Assembly: GCA_005787865.1 (NCBI GenBank)
Contig: SXZN01000164.1
Span: 1 to 15,664 of the forward strand
Length of the DNA: 15,664 nt
Direction: 5' to 3'
Source of the DNA: Opitutaceae bacterium
GTDB taxonomy: Bacteria > Verrucomicrobiota > Verrucomicrobiia > Opitutales > Opitutaceae
This document shows, one piece after another, positions 7,210-15,507 of this stretch. The notes under the pieces were generated by a model, which saw only the letters and a program-made list of their open reading frames with translations, did no database searches and was not told the DNA's origin. Numbering within the stretch: the stretch's first letter is position 1; every line of letters starts with the position of its first letter. Position numbers and translations under genes: made by a program.

Positions 7210-8046
7210 TCAAGCAACTGTATTACAGAGCGTGCCTACGCCCGACAAAGTTATGCGGATTTCATCACCCCGCTGGAGCGTGAATGTATCGGGCGGAATA
7301 ACTCCCGTTCCCGTCATCAAGTAGCAGCCGAACGGAAATGAATTTTCTCGAAACAACCACTCGGCTAGCGAGGCGAGCGGGCGCTTAATTTGCCCGATCG
7401 TGGTCTCGCCCGCAAAAACCAGACTGCCGCCCCGGAGAATTTCTATTGAAATTATCGTCTCAGGCCCCGGTAGCTGATCGCTCACCACCAAACAAGGCCC
7501 GAGGGCGGCACTGCGATCATAAACCTTAGCTTGCGGCAAATAGAGCGGATTAGCTCCTTCAATGTCGCGCGAGGACATGTCGTTGCCTATCGTGTAGCCA
7601 AAAATCCTCCCCTGAGAGTTGATCGCTAGCGTTAACTCCGGTTCGGGCACATTCCAATTCGAGTCGGCCCGAATCCTGACCGTGTCACCGGGGGCGGCGA
7701 CGCGATGCGGAGTTGCCTTAAAAAAAAGCTCGGGGCGTTCCGCATCGTAGACCTTATCATAGAAACTGTCTCCCCCTGATAGCTTTGACTCCTCCATGCG
7801 TGCAGTCCGACTGCGATAGTAGGTTACCCCTGCCGCCCAAACTTCCTGCGACTGTAGCGGCGCCAGCAGCCGCGTAGATGGGGCGGTTAATAGGCCGGCC
7901 TTTTTATCCTTCAAGGCCAGCTGTAGAAACTCATGCGGACTTGAAGCCGTAAAAAGAACATCCAACTCCCAAGTAGCTGATAAACGATAGTACTCATGAT
8001 TCATCTCAGCGACCCAATCGTCCATTGTACTATAAATTTTGATCAT
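7210..8046 (-). CDS. Fumarylacetoacetate hydrolase family protein, candidate 2-keto-3-deoxy-pentonate dehydratase
   Basis: This 278-residue cytoplasmic FAH-fold protein has the metal-binding site visible as Glu135 and Glu137 (NVPEPELTL) and Asp156 (GNDMSSRDIEG), with Lys174 in YLPQAKVYD and the C-terminal MTGTGVIPP loop. The N-terminal blocks VWAAGVTYYRSRTARMEES and VYDAERPELFFKATP are typical of the XylX-like branch of the family. In oxidative (Weimberg-type) pathways that branch dehydrates 2-keto-3-deoxy-xylonate or -arabinonate to 2-oxoglutarate semialdehyde. The role is supported by the next gene, a YjhG-type xylonate dehydratase, whose product would be the substrate here. It starts 13 bases after the stop of propeller B, and its stop lies within or next to the start region of the dehydratase gene, so the genes are almost certainly co-transcribed. 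Hydrolysis of an acylpyruvate is the main alternative reaction for the fold. Confidence 0.87.
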   Translation of the reverse strand: MIKIYSTMDDWVAEMNHEYYRLSATWELDVLFTASSPHEFLQLALKDKKAGLLTAPSTRLLAPLQSQEVWAAGVTYYRSRTARMEESKLSGGDSFYDKVYDAERPELFFKATPHRVAAPGDTVRIRADSNWNVPEPELTLAINSQGRIFGYTIGNDMSSRDIEGANPLYLPQAKVYDRSAALGPCLVVSDQLPGPETIISIEILRGGSLVFAGETTIGQIKRPLASLAEWLFRENSFPFGCYLMTGTGVIPPDTFTLQRGDEIRITLSGVGTLCNTVA

Positions 8047-8059
8047 TTATCAGGAAAAG

Positions 8060-9628
8060 TTAATCTACGTAGAGCGCATAAACGCGGGCTAAACTTTTAG
8101 CGGGAAATTTTACCTTAATCGAAAATTGCTGGTCGGCAGGCAGGAGCGCACTCTGGGATTTTGGCCAAATAACTTCTTGGCGCGTGCCAGCCTGGCTGAG
8201 GCTTGCCCCATTAAGCCCAGCATAACCAGGTAGCGGCCGGTCCAAACGATCAACCAACTCAATGGTTAAAGGACTTTCGCTTGAGATATTTTCAACATTA
8301 AGCAGCAAGCGCTGACCGCTCTTTCCCGACCTAACCAGACTCGTAAGCAAGTGGCCGCCGAGATCATCCTGCTTGCAGGAAAGATAACCAAATCCATCCC
8401 GGCGCAATGTAGCTAAGCCAATTTCCATTGAGCGCATTTGACCACTGGTGTCCCAATGCGAATACCAAATCATCGTTTGGTCGCCGACATTGGCAAAAGC
8501 ATGCCCCTGTAAGAGCGCCACCCCATCCCATTCATTTTCCGTTCCCCGCGCAATCACCTTGAAATCTGTTAAGGGCTCGCGGAAATGCAGCCCATCATTG
8601 CTGATAATTAGTCCTAGATCAATATGCGTACCCCAGAGAGGACTAGCGCCCTCAGGTTTCACGGCCGGTCCGTCCTGCCACATGCCATAGAGGCCCAACA
8701 GAACATCGCCTCGGCTCCAAACCCCTGCCCCCATGTGAGTTTGTTGGCCCGCAATAGGCGGATTCATCAATTGTCCTGGGCGGGCAAAAGCCAAAGCTTT
8801 CGCTTGTGACCAATTAGCAAAATCCGCTGAACGATAAGTCAACATTACCCGACCCGCCGCGGTGCCATCAGCCCGCCAGGCCCACGGTGATAAGAGCTGA
8901 CCCGAAGTATAATAAAAATCCCCATAACGATAGAGACTGGTGACCTCGAACCTTTCACCACCCACGTTAGCGGGTTGGTCGCCCACCACGCTCCAGCTTA
9001 GGCCGTCAGCACTCGTCGCACAAATTGTGACACAGGGCGTTTTTTCCTTTCGACCAAGCTGACTCAAACCACCACGAATTTCGTCGTAAGGGACATGCGC
9101 GATATAAGCCGCTTTGTAACGTCGGGCAGGATCCGGATCATCCGGCTCGTAGAGGACCGATAAAAAATCGTTAATTTTGGTCAGCGCCGTGGGCGACCCC
9201 GTAATTAAACATATATTATTATGGCGACTGCCGTTGAATTCGACTAATCCCAGTTCAGGCTTAATCCAATTGATCCCATCGCTGCTTTCGGCGTAACACA
9301 TCGGTCGCCAGTTCCCCGGGGCTTGTCCATCTTTGGTGGTCGTTTCGTGCATCGCGAGATACCACATGCGAAATTTAACCCCATCGTGAATGACTGTCCC
9401 GTAAAGGATCGCATGCCCGAAATCTGGACTACCGGCAACGCCTCGATGCAAAACCGGATTCCCCGCATATTTTTGCGCAGGAACCAGCGTAACCTTCAGG
9501 TTATGTTGCCAAGGAATACTATGATCATCAAAGGCGAAAAATATCCGCTCTTCGGTCCGTCCTGGTATAAAACACCCCAAGTAAATCAGGCCTAAGCAAA
9601 GTAAGCGGAAAAATCTCTGATTACCCAT
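8060..9628 (-). CDS. Secreted five-bladed beta-propeller glycosidase-like protein (propeller B)
   Basis: From the ATG at 9628 the protein has 522 residues and an N-terminal signal sequence (RFFRLLCLGLIYLGCFIPG). A GTG at 9646 would add six residues; the ATG is preferred. Blade-like repeats recur through residues 60-400: FRMWYLAMHE, CYAESSDGINWIKPELGLVE, ICATSADGLSWS, TYRSADFANWSQAKAL, IISNDGLHFREPL and TMIWYSHWDTSG. The tail (about 420-522) is a smaller beta-rich part ending ARVYALYVD. It belongs to the same broad superfamily as propellers A, C and D but is divergent from A and D: it lacks their ITDG-FDS-NL block and has its own TENEWDGVALLQG segment. That segment contains an acidic pair in a place where GH43/GH32-type enzymes use Asp/Glu, but catalytic residues cannot be assigned by eye. 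It lies 62 bases or more after propeller C and just upstream of the FAH gene. Substrate unknown. Confidence 0.8.
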   Translation of the reverse strand: MGNQRFFRLLCLGLIYLGCFIPGRTEERIFFAFDDHSIPWQHNLKVTLVPAQKYAGNPVLHRGVAGSPDFGHAILYGTVIHDGVKFRMWYLAMHETTTKDGQAPGNWRPMCYAESSDGINWIKPELGLVEFNGSRHNNICLITGSPTALTKINDFLSVLYEPDDPDPARRYKAAYIAHVPYDEIRGGLSQLGRKEKTPCVTICATSADGLSWSVVGDQPANVGGERFEVTSLYRYGDFYYTSGQLLSPWAWRADGTAAGRVMLTYRSADFANWSQAKALAFARPGQLMNPPIAGQQTHMGAGVWSRGDVLLGLYGMWQDGPAVKPEGASPLWGTHIDLGLIISNDGLHFREPLTDFKVIARGTENEWDGVALLQGHAFANVGDQTMIWYSHWDTSGQMRSMEIGLATLRRDGFGYLSCKQDDLGGHLLTSLVRSGKSGQRLLLNVENISSESPLTIELVDRLDRPLPGYAGLNGASLSQAGTRQEVIWPKSQSALLPADQQFSIKVKFPAKSLARVYALYVD

Positions 9629-9708
9629 GGCGGTGATAATTTTCACGTTAAATAAAGCTAGCGGAGGTTAGCTGATTAAAATAATTATGCTGTCTTCGTC
9701 CTGAGAAG

Positions 9709-11427
9709 CTACTGCTGGGGCAGGAGGGACAAAGCATACACCGTGGCTTGATTAAGATGGATGCGAATCAGGTGTTCTCCCTGGGGCAAATGAACGATAC
9801 CGCCTTGCCACTTAACCTCATGGCGCAGGGCGTCTCCTTGCATAATAACAGCTTCGTCAAAAGTATAACCTTCGACTCGCTTACCGGCAGCATCCAACAG
9901 CTCAACGCGGACCGAACCGGCTATCTTGGCATTGATTCGCATCGTTTCATTTCCCTTAAAATTTATTGATTTCAGGGTTATCTGGCCTCGATCAGGCAGC
10001 GGCTGACTTAAAGTTCCTCCGGCACTTTGCGGCCCAGTTTGGAGTCCGGCAAAACGATCGCGCGGCATCGAGGCCATCCCGATTCCGGTCGTAAGTTTAT
10101 GATCATCGGACCCCGTGGCTCCGGCTGAATAGGCGCCGTAATAAAACCGAATCTCATCTTCTAAGACGATCGGCTGTGGGCATAAAAACAAAGACCCGCT
10201 ATCAAATGCCTCCCCCACCGTACGAGCTAACCAAAACGGCTGACGAAAATCACGGCGCCAGTTTAAGCCATCGCGACTGGTCGCCAGCTCGATATCGATA
10301 ATTCCTCCATTGGTCGCTCGATCCAAGATTTGGAGCGCAGAGAAATAGTAATCGGCGTAATAAAATACCGGCGTCGTGTGGTACTCTACCGACGCGGGAT
10401 CCTGATCATCGGGCGTCAACAGGAGCTGGGGCTTAGACCAGTGGATAAAATCCTTACTCTCGATCCGACCCATTGCGTGCTTCCAATACATCCCGCCATC
10501 GGGCCCATCGATCCACATTTTCCCGTAAATCGAAAAAACTTTCTTCGGACTATCCCAAAAAACATCCAGCGCATCGGACATCGCTAGCGGTACATCCCAC
10601 GGCCTCATTGGTGAACGGGCGGGGTCTTTGCCCACCGTCATAGAGTTGTTGTTTATACTCCGAATATTGCTCGAAGAAGCAATCGCCTGCATGGGTAAAG
10701 GAGTCCCAAAGCTGCCATAGCTGGTACGAGAGAGCGGCCCGCCCGGAACTTTTGTCCAATGGATTCCATCTGGCGAAAAGGCGATGCTTAAGCCGGGCCG
10801 TTCTTGGCCATCTTCGCCGATGCAAAAATCATAATGTGCCATCTTGTAGCGGCGCATTACATCTTTCTCCTCTGGGTCCACCACGACCGATACACCGTAG
10901 CGATCAGACGTTCCCCCATTTGCCACGAGGACAATATTAGTATCTAGATTGCCATTGTAATCAAAGAGTCGAAGATTGGGCTTTATAAAATTTATCCCAT
11001 CATCCGATTCGGCATAACACACCGTGCAGCGGCGGGTCTTACTCTCAGCCTCATTACCGGCGAAAGCTTGATACCATAATTGATACTTACCCGTTACTGG
11101 GTTTCGGTAAACGCTCATCCAGGCAATCGCCACTTCCCAAGGTTTATCGCGGCCCTTGATTAACGGATTTCCTTCCGCTCGATGCAACGGCTCGAGAACC
11201 CGTTTGGTCCCCGCTCGATAGAGCACGTGGGAATCATCCACAAATAAGATAGTTTGCGCAGCAAGTGCTGGCCGTGGCCGTAGAGCGCCTAAAGCTTCAG
11301 TTTGGGAACTCAGGCTGGCATTGACCGAAAGAGATTCTGTGGTGCCGAAACAAATCCCCACCCAACCAAACAGGAAAAGCACCCCTGTTATTTGCCCTAC
11401 ATAACGTCTGATCTTAGCTGGATTCAT
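9709..11427 (-). CDS. Secreted five-bladed beta-propeller glycosidase-like protein (propeller C)
   Basis: The predicted protein has 572 residues from the ATG at 11427, which gives a normal signal peptide (MNPAKIRRYVGQ, then ITGVLFLFGWVGICFG). In-frame ATGs at 11457 and 11469 would place an atypically long segment before the hydrophobic core but cannot be excluded. Propeller motifs include TILFVDDSHVLYRAG, YQLWYQAFAGNE, VCYAESDDGINFIKPNLRLF, LSIAFSPDGIHWTKVPGGPL, GRIESKDFIHWSKPQLLL, LATSRDGLNWRRDF and IRFYYGAYSAGA. A C-terminal beta-sandwich-like tail follows, with VRVELLDAAGKRVEGYTF, a motif shared in form with propellers A and D. The protein is longer than its neighbours, mainly through an inserted segment around YGSFGTPLPMQAIASSSNIR to PMRPWDVPLAMSD. 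It lies between propellers D and B with short gaps, consistent with co-transcription. A periplasmic, surface or released location is expected. The substrate and exact glycoside hydrolase family are not recognised. Confidence 0.8.
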   Translation of the reverse strand: MNPAKIRRYVGQITGVLFLFGWVGICFGTTESLSVNASLSSQTEALGALRPRPALAAQTILFVDDSHVLYRAGTKRVLEPLHRAEGNPLIKGRDKPWEVAIAWMSVYRNPVTGKYQLWYQAFAGNEAESKTRRCTVCYAESDDGINFIKPNLRLFDYNGNLDTNIVLVANGGTSDRYGVSVVVDPEEKDVMRRYKMAHYDFCIGEDGQERPGLSIAFSPDGIHWTKVPGGPLSRTSYGSFGTPLPMQAIASSSNIRSINNNSMTVGKDPARSPMRPWDVPLAMSDALDVFWDSPKKVFSIYGKMWIDGPDGGMYWKHAMGRIESKDFIHWSKPQLLLTPDDQDPASVEYHTTPVFYYADYYFSALQILDRATNGGIIDIELATSRDGLNWRRDFRQPFWLARTVGEAFDSGSLFLCPQPIVLEDEIRFYYGAYSAGATGSDDHKLTTGIGMASMPRDRFAGLQTGPQSAGGTLSQPLPDRGQITLKSINFKGNETMRINAKIAGSVRVELLDAAGKRVEGYTFDEAVIMQGDALRHEVKWQGGIVHLPQGEHLIRIHLNQATVYALSLLPQQ

Positions 11428-11490
11428 TCTCAAAAATGTAAGCCATAGCGAGTTCATAAGCTTCGCCATGAATTTAACTCTAAGATTTGA

Positions 11491-13122
11491 TTACAACGAA
11501 CCGGCCGTAAATTTAAATGAATACAGATCGGCATCTTTTAATACAAAGCGAAGCCGGACTGGGCGACCCGCCAATGATGTTAAATCCGATGTTTTCATCC
11601 ACGTGACCAAATACTCGAGATTGTCCCCATAAATCTCGGGGCACTCCTCAAGACTGTAGCCAGGCAGTGGCCGGCCATTGCTATCTTGAATCTCAATGCG
11701 GATTGAACCAACCCCCGAAGTAGAAAAGTTTAGCCCCAATTTATTTCCTGAAAAAATCAGCGGTTTTGTCACGAGCTCCCCGCCAACAAGCGGGGCATGC
11801 AGCGAGCCAAAACCATCGATGCGGATGGAATAGCGACGGATGATTCCCCCGGTCTCTTGGAGCGCTCGCTCGGTAACATACATGGATAATTCAGCCGGGG
11901 CATCCGGCAACGATGACTTGGTTTCAACTAAACCCCAATTTTGATACATATCTCCATAAAACCAGCTGTCGTGGGATCGCAGACCAGGACGAATAAATGA
12001 CTCCGGCCATATTGAGAAATTTTTTCTATCACGGCTCGTCATGAACATCCCATCCGTAACGGCAGTTCCCTCGCGCCGTGAGCCTTGCGGCATAGTATCC
12101 GTCGGCGAAGTCGCGCGAATTTTCCGGTACTCATAACGCGGCAAAGCTTTAGCCGATTCAGTCCATCCACGATCCGTATAACGCGTCGGGAAACCGAGAA
12201 GAATATGGGGTGCCCGGTAGTACGGTAGAATCTGATTTGTATATAACTCACTTACACGACCCGTAGGGTAATCGGCGGCATTATTCAAATGACCGGTATC
12301 ACTCGGAGTCTTACCCGGATTGACGTTGGCGCGGTAATTTAGCCACTCGGGCTTTGACCAATGGATAAAATCGGCTGAATGCGCCGTCTTGATATCGCGC
12401 CCGCTATCGATCCCCGCTAAGATCAAATCAGCGGAGCGTTCTTTTTTGAAATCGCGATGATAAGAACGATACTCGCCGGCCACCGCATCCCAAAAAGCCA
12501 AATTCATGGAATCAAAGGCCCCATCAGTAATCACTGGATCAGGGGTTAATAATTTCCAGTTAATCCCATCCCTCGACTTGAACGCATAGAGCCCCTTGGC
12601 GGAACCTTTCCAGCCTATCGCTTTGTAAAGCGCTTCCGGCGCACAATTGGGATTGAGATCACGAAAGGGGGCAAAGGCGTGCCGCCCAATGCCGTCCAGT
12701 ATAATATTATTCTGCTTTGTTCCTGCGGACTCAAAAAGACCTAAGTTAGGTTTCTGCCAAACAATCCCATCGCGGCTTTCAGCATAACAGTAGACATCGC
12801 GATGGTCTGGGCGATCCTGGCCGCCCAAATAAGAATAGTGACCACCGCGATAGTACATCCGGTAGATTCCCTCATCTTGAAAGACGGTCACATAATTTGT
12901 ACCGTTACCCTCCCAGGGCTCACTGGTTTCTAAAGCTATTTCTCGGGGAATTGGCTGGTGCATCCGCAACTCAGCATTCCCACGTAAATGATCCACCAGA
13001 AAAGCATCGACGAACAATTCTCGACGGTCACCAATGGTAATTAACTCAGTATTATCGCCAACTAAAGTGGAACCAAAGCTTAATAAAATTACTGCGGCTC
13101 TAAATAGTTGGCAAAAATACAT
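11491..13122 (-). CDS. Secreted five-bladed beta-propeller glycosidase-like protein (propeller D)
   Basis: This 543-residue protein has a short signal peptide (MYFCQLFRAAVILLSFGSTLVG). It is the closest relative in the window of propeller A. Matching blocks are RELFVDAFLVDHL, PWEGNGTNYVTVFQDEG, YRMYYRGGHYS, CYAESRDGIVWQKPNLGLFE, HAFAPFRDLNP, VITDGAFDSMNLAFWD, ELYTNQILPYYRAPHILLG and the C-terminal NFSTSGVGSIRIEIQDSNG to LRFVLKDADLYSFKF. The conserved Asp residues in LFVDAF, ITDGAFDS and FWDA are candidates for functional acids of a GH43/GH32-like five-bladed propeller, but assignment needs a structure. It follows the receptor gene after 59 bases and precedes propeller C by 21 bases from that gene's earliest start. 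The gene is moderately AT-rich, unlike its GC-rich paralogue A. It probably acts in the periplasm or outside the cell on the glycan whose products the receptor imports (inference). Confidence 0.83.
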   Translation of the reverse strand: MYFCQLFRAAVILLSFGSTLVGDNTELITIGDRRELFVDAFLVDHLRGNAELRMHQPIPREIALETSEPWEGNGTNYVTVFQDEGIYRMYYRGGHYSYLGGQDRPDHRDVYCYAESRDGIVWQKPNLGLFESAGTKQNNIILDGIGRHAFAPFRDLNPNCAPEALYKAIGWKGSAKGLYAFKSRDGINWKLLTPDPVITDGAFDSMNLAFWDAVAGEYRSYHRDFKKERSADLILAGIDSGRDIKTAHSADFIHWSKPEWLNYRANVNPGKTPSDTGHLNNAADYPTGRVSELYTNQILPYYRAPHILLGFPTRYTDRGWTESAKALPRYEYRKIRATSPTDTMPQGSRREGTAVTDGMFMTSRDRKNFSIWPESFIRPGLRSHDSWFYGDMYQNWGLVETKSSLPDAPAELSMYVTERALQETGGIIRRYSIRIDGFGSLHAPLVGGELVTKPLIFSGNKLGLNFSTSGVGSIRIEIQDSNGRPLPGYSLEECPEIYGDNLEYLVTWMKTSDLTSLAGRPVRLRFVLKDADLYSFKFTAGSL

Positions 13123-13128
13123 AAATTT

Positions 13129-13157
13129 AAAAGGGGCTGATTACTTTGCCGCGCCCC
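13129..13157 (-). terminator. Possible intercistronic hairpin / weak attenuator after the receptor gene
   Basis: On the minus strand a GGGGC/GCCCC stem with a 15-base loop is followed by TTTT, inside the 59-base gap between receptor and propeller D and ending just before the propeller D start. It could reduce read-through or mark an RNA processing point, so that the receptor is made in larger amounts. The stem is short and the loop long, so this is tentative. Confidence 0.28.
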
Positions 13158-13181
13158 CACCCGCTGATCTACCACGAAAAC

Positions 13182-15449
13182 TTAGAATCTGTACGTAAGA
13201 GTAAGGCGCGTCCGCATCGGATCAAGCGTTTGCACCAGCGCAGATGCAGCTTGGGCAATAATAATACGTTCGTTTCCGATGTTATTTAAATTAAGCTGAA
13301 CTGATAATTTAGTTGTTATATTATAGCGTGAGAAAAGATTTATGATTTCGTGCCCTGGCACATAAAAATTACCATTACGTTTCCCTGTAGAGACCTCGTA
13401 ACCAAATCCAACCATAGCATTATTAAGCTTCCCCTTGTTCAGGAAAGTATATTTTGCCAGAATACTATCTTTTCGACCGACAAAACCTGCTGCTTGGACC
13501 CTTCTATCGGCGGCGATGTAGGAGTCCCCATCAAAGTAAGTGGCAACTAAGTCTAACCTGCCTTCTCCTAATGTTGTCGAGATACCTAGATCACTTTCCC
13601 AGCCTTTGGAGCTATCCTGAGCGGATTGAATAATCCCCTCTACACCATTACCTAAATCTCCGAAAGTTCTTACATTTGTAAGTGACATCTCAAAGTTTGC
13701 AACAGCCCCGTAAATTTTTAACTTATCCGATAACTGATGGTCGAATTTTAGGCCAAATTCTTTATTAATACCCGCCTGATCTTTAAATGGATCTCCAAGT
13801 TGATCATTAGCTTTAAATTTATCTGTTCTACCCGAAGCACCTAATTGCATGTTCTGCGCGTCTGTATAATATGCAGAAAGCCAAGGCCGTAGTTTTACTA
13901 AAACGCCGTATTTGTGTACTTGAGTTTGTTTTTCACTACCAGTAGTTTTAACGCCAGTAACATTATTTGTGTTGTTACTGGAGGGGTTAAACCAGCGCAA
14001 ACCTCCCACTAATATAATACGATCCTTGAACAGGGACACATTTTCTTGAACATAAGTAGTCACTACCATTGATCTACTCGAATTGCTCGATAAGTGAGGT
14101 AGGCCGCGACCGGGCATTGTCTTCGCAAAATATGCATCGTCTTTACTATAATCTGGCGCGCGCATATCAAGTGGTTCAGGACCACCATTGGTGGCATCAT
14201 TAACTGAATACTCACTAAAGTTTTTATTGATACCTGCATCCGCTCCAGCCATTGAATCTAACTTTATGCCTACAATTTCCATCTGGTTAATAAAGTCCGC
14301 TTGATAATACCAAGTTTTGTAGATATCATGTTCAGGAATATCTTGGCGATTCATCATATAATTGTTTTGCTGCATAGTAATACCGCGTGAGTATTGATCC
14401 CTGTCATTTATCCGCGTATACATAGCATACAGGCGTAAACTAGAGCGGTCCGAAAGTTTTGTAGAAAAGTTCACTTCGGTCATAGAATTAGTATTTTCAA
14501 AACCAGCATCCTTCGCGCGAAACGGAGATGCCGTTTTCGTTGAAAGGCTATTTAATCTCGCGATACCCAGATTATTTACGTTCGGCGTCCAATTATTGAC
14601 AATTCCGTTATTTGATACATCCAAGAAGTCGTTCCAGTAAATGAATCCATCAAATTTAAACACGTAAGCAGTTATATCAACAGTAGTATTCGGGCCATAA
14701 TATAAAGATAAAGCGCCACCTGCAAATTTCTCTTCTTCATCACCTTCAATGAGCTTATCACGCCCACCCTTCAAACCACCCAGCGTTACACGGTAGTTAG
14801 AGCTGAAATCGCCTGATTTGTAGAGCGGGCCCATATTGTTAATTGCGACACGTGAATAACCTAAATCCGAGAAAGTTACCCCAACCGTGCTTGTGGGTAC
14901 CGCACTCGTCTTGTAGGGGATATAATTTACAGCACCGCCTACGGCGGTACTAGGTCCGCCCAATACCATTGAGGCCGGTCCTTTGATGACTTCCGCGCGC
15001 TCAACATCATAGAGTGTATTTGTATGTGTACCTGATTTCATCGGGACACCATTACGTAGAGAGCCGTTGGTACGAAACCCACGGATATTAACATCATCAC
15101 CTATCTTCTGATTTTGGGTTACACCACTAACGCCAAAACGCAGAATATCGTGTACATCAGTAGCCGCCAAGTCGTTAATAACCTCCCTACCGATGACACC
15201 TATTGAAGTAGGTAAATCTATCAGAGCTTTATTTGTGCGATTACCCGCCATTGTCCGACTGGAAGCATATCCAGTCTGTTTTTCGGCGCTAACAATAAAC
15301 GGATTAAGCTTCAAAACTTCCGCATCTTTGGCATTTTCACTAGCGGATGCCGCAGGCGTAGTTTGAGAGAATCCAACGGTGCAAACGGCAAGAAATGCCG
15401 CGTTAGCTAACAACAAACGCCGACCTAATGCGAATTTAACAATATTCAT
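13182..15449 (-). CDS. TonB-dependent outer-membrane receptor
   Basis: This 755-residue receptor should import a ligand across the outer membrane using TonB energy. It has a signal peptide (FALGRRLLLANAAFLAVCTVGFSQ, residues 6-29) and a short linker. A TonB-box-like segment, VLKLNPFIVSAEKQTGYAS (45-63), is of a type I associate with Opitutaceae. The plug domain spans about 75-180, with IDLPTSIGVIGREVI, VNIRGFRTNG (120-129) and DVERAEVIKGPASMVLGG (148-165). The rest is a beta-barrel ending in TRLTLTYRF with the terminal Phe of outer-membrane proteins. There is no STN or carboxypeptidase-like N-terminal domain, and no SusD-like partner follows. In size and plug it resembles siderophore-type receptors (FhuA/FoxA-like), yet it heads an operon of glycan-active proteins and sugar-acid dehydratases, so an oligosaccharide or glycoconjugate ligand is more likely here (inference). 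The gene is clearly AT-rich compared with the left part of the window. Confidence 0.92.
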   Translation of the reverse strand: MNIVKFALGRRLLLANAAFLAVCTVGFSQTTPAASASENAKDAEVLKLNPFIVSAEKQTGYASSRTMAGNRTNKALIDLPTSIGVIGREVINDLAATDVHDILRFGVSGVTQNQKIGDDVNIRGFRTNGSLRNGVPMKSGTHTNTLYDVERAEVIKGPASMVLGGPSTAVGGAVNYIPYKTSAVPTSTVGVTFSDLGYSRVAINNMGPLYKSGDFSSNYRVTLGGLKGGRDKLIEGDEEEKFAGGALSLYYGPNTTVDITAYVFKFDGFIYWNDFLDVSNNGIVNNWTPNVNNLGIARLNSLSTKTASPFRAKDAGFENTNSMTEVNFSTKLSDRSSLRLYAMYTRINDRDQYSRGITMQQNNYMMNRQDIPEHDIYKTWYYQADFINQMEIVGIKLDSMAGADAGINKNFSEYSVNDATNGGPEPLDMRAPDYSKDDAYFAKTMPGRGLPHLSSNSSRSMVVTTYVQENVSLFKDRIILVGGLRWFNPSSNNTNNVTGVKTTGSEKQTQVHKYGVLVKLRPWLSAYYTDAQNMQLGASGRTDKFKANDQLGDPFKDQAGINKEFGLKFDHQLSDKLKIYGAVANFEMSLTNVRTFGDLGNGVEGIIQSAQDSSKGWESDLGISTTLGEGRLDLVATYFDGDSYIAADRRVQAAGFVGRKDSILAKYTFLNKGKLNNAMVGFGYEVSTGKRNGNFYVPGHEIINLFSRYNITTKLSVQLNLNNIGNERIIIAQAASALVQTLDPMRTRLTLTYRF

Positions 15450-15487
15450 AATACAAGGGTTAAGGATAAAAAAAAGTTTAGTAAAAT

Positions 15488-15507
15488 TTGTGTATACTTG
15501 TATGTAA
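15488..15507. promoter_or_regulatory. Operator-like repeat overlapping the receptor operon promoter
   Basis: TTGTGTATACTTGTATGTAA matches 11 of the 14 fixed positions of the pattern TTGT-n-TAC-nnnn-GTA-n-ACAA defined by the palindrome at 2154-2173. It covers the -10 element and part of the spacer of the candidate promoter, a usual place for a repressor. The pattern comes from a single other site, so the match is suggestive only. Confidence 0.3.

Noticed and set aside
9550..9628. Possible lipoprotein signal in propeller B (LIYLGC)
   Set aside because: The position three before Cys is Tyr, which does not fit the usual lipobox, so ordinary secretion is the simpler reading.
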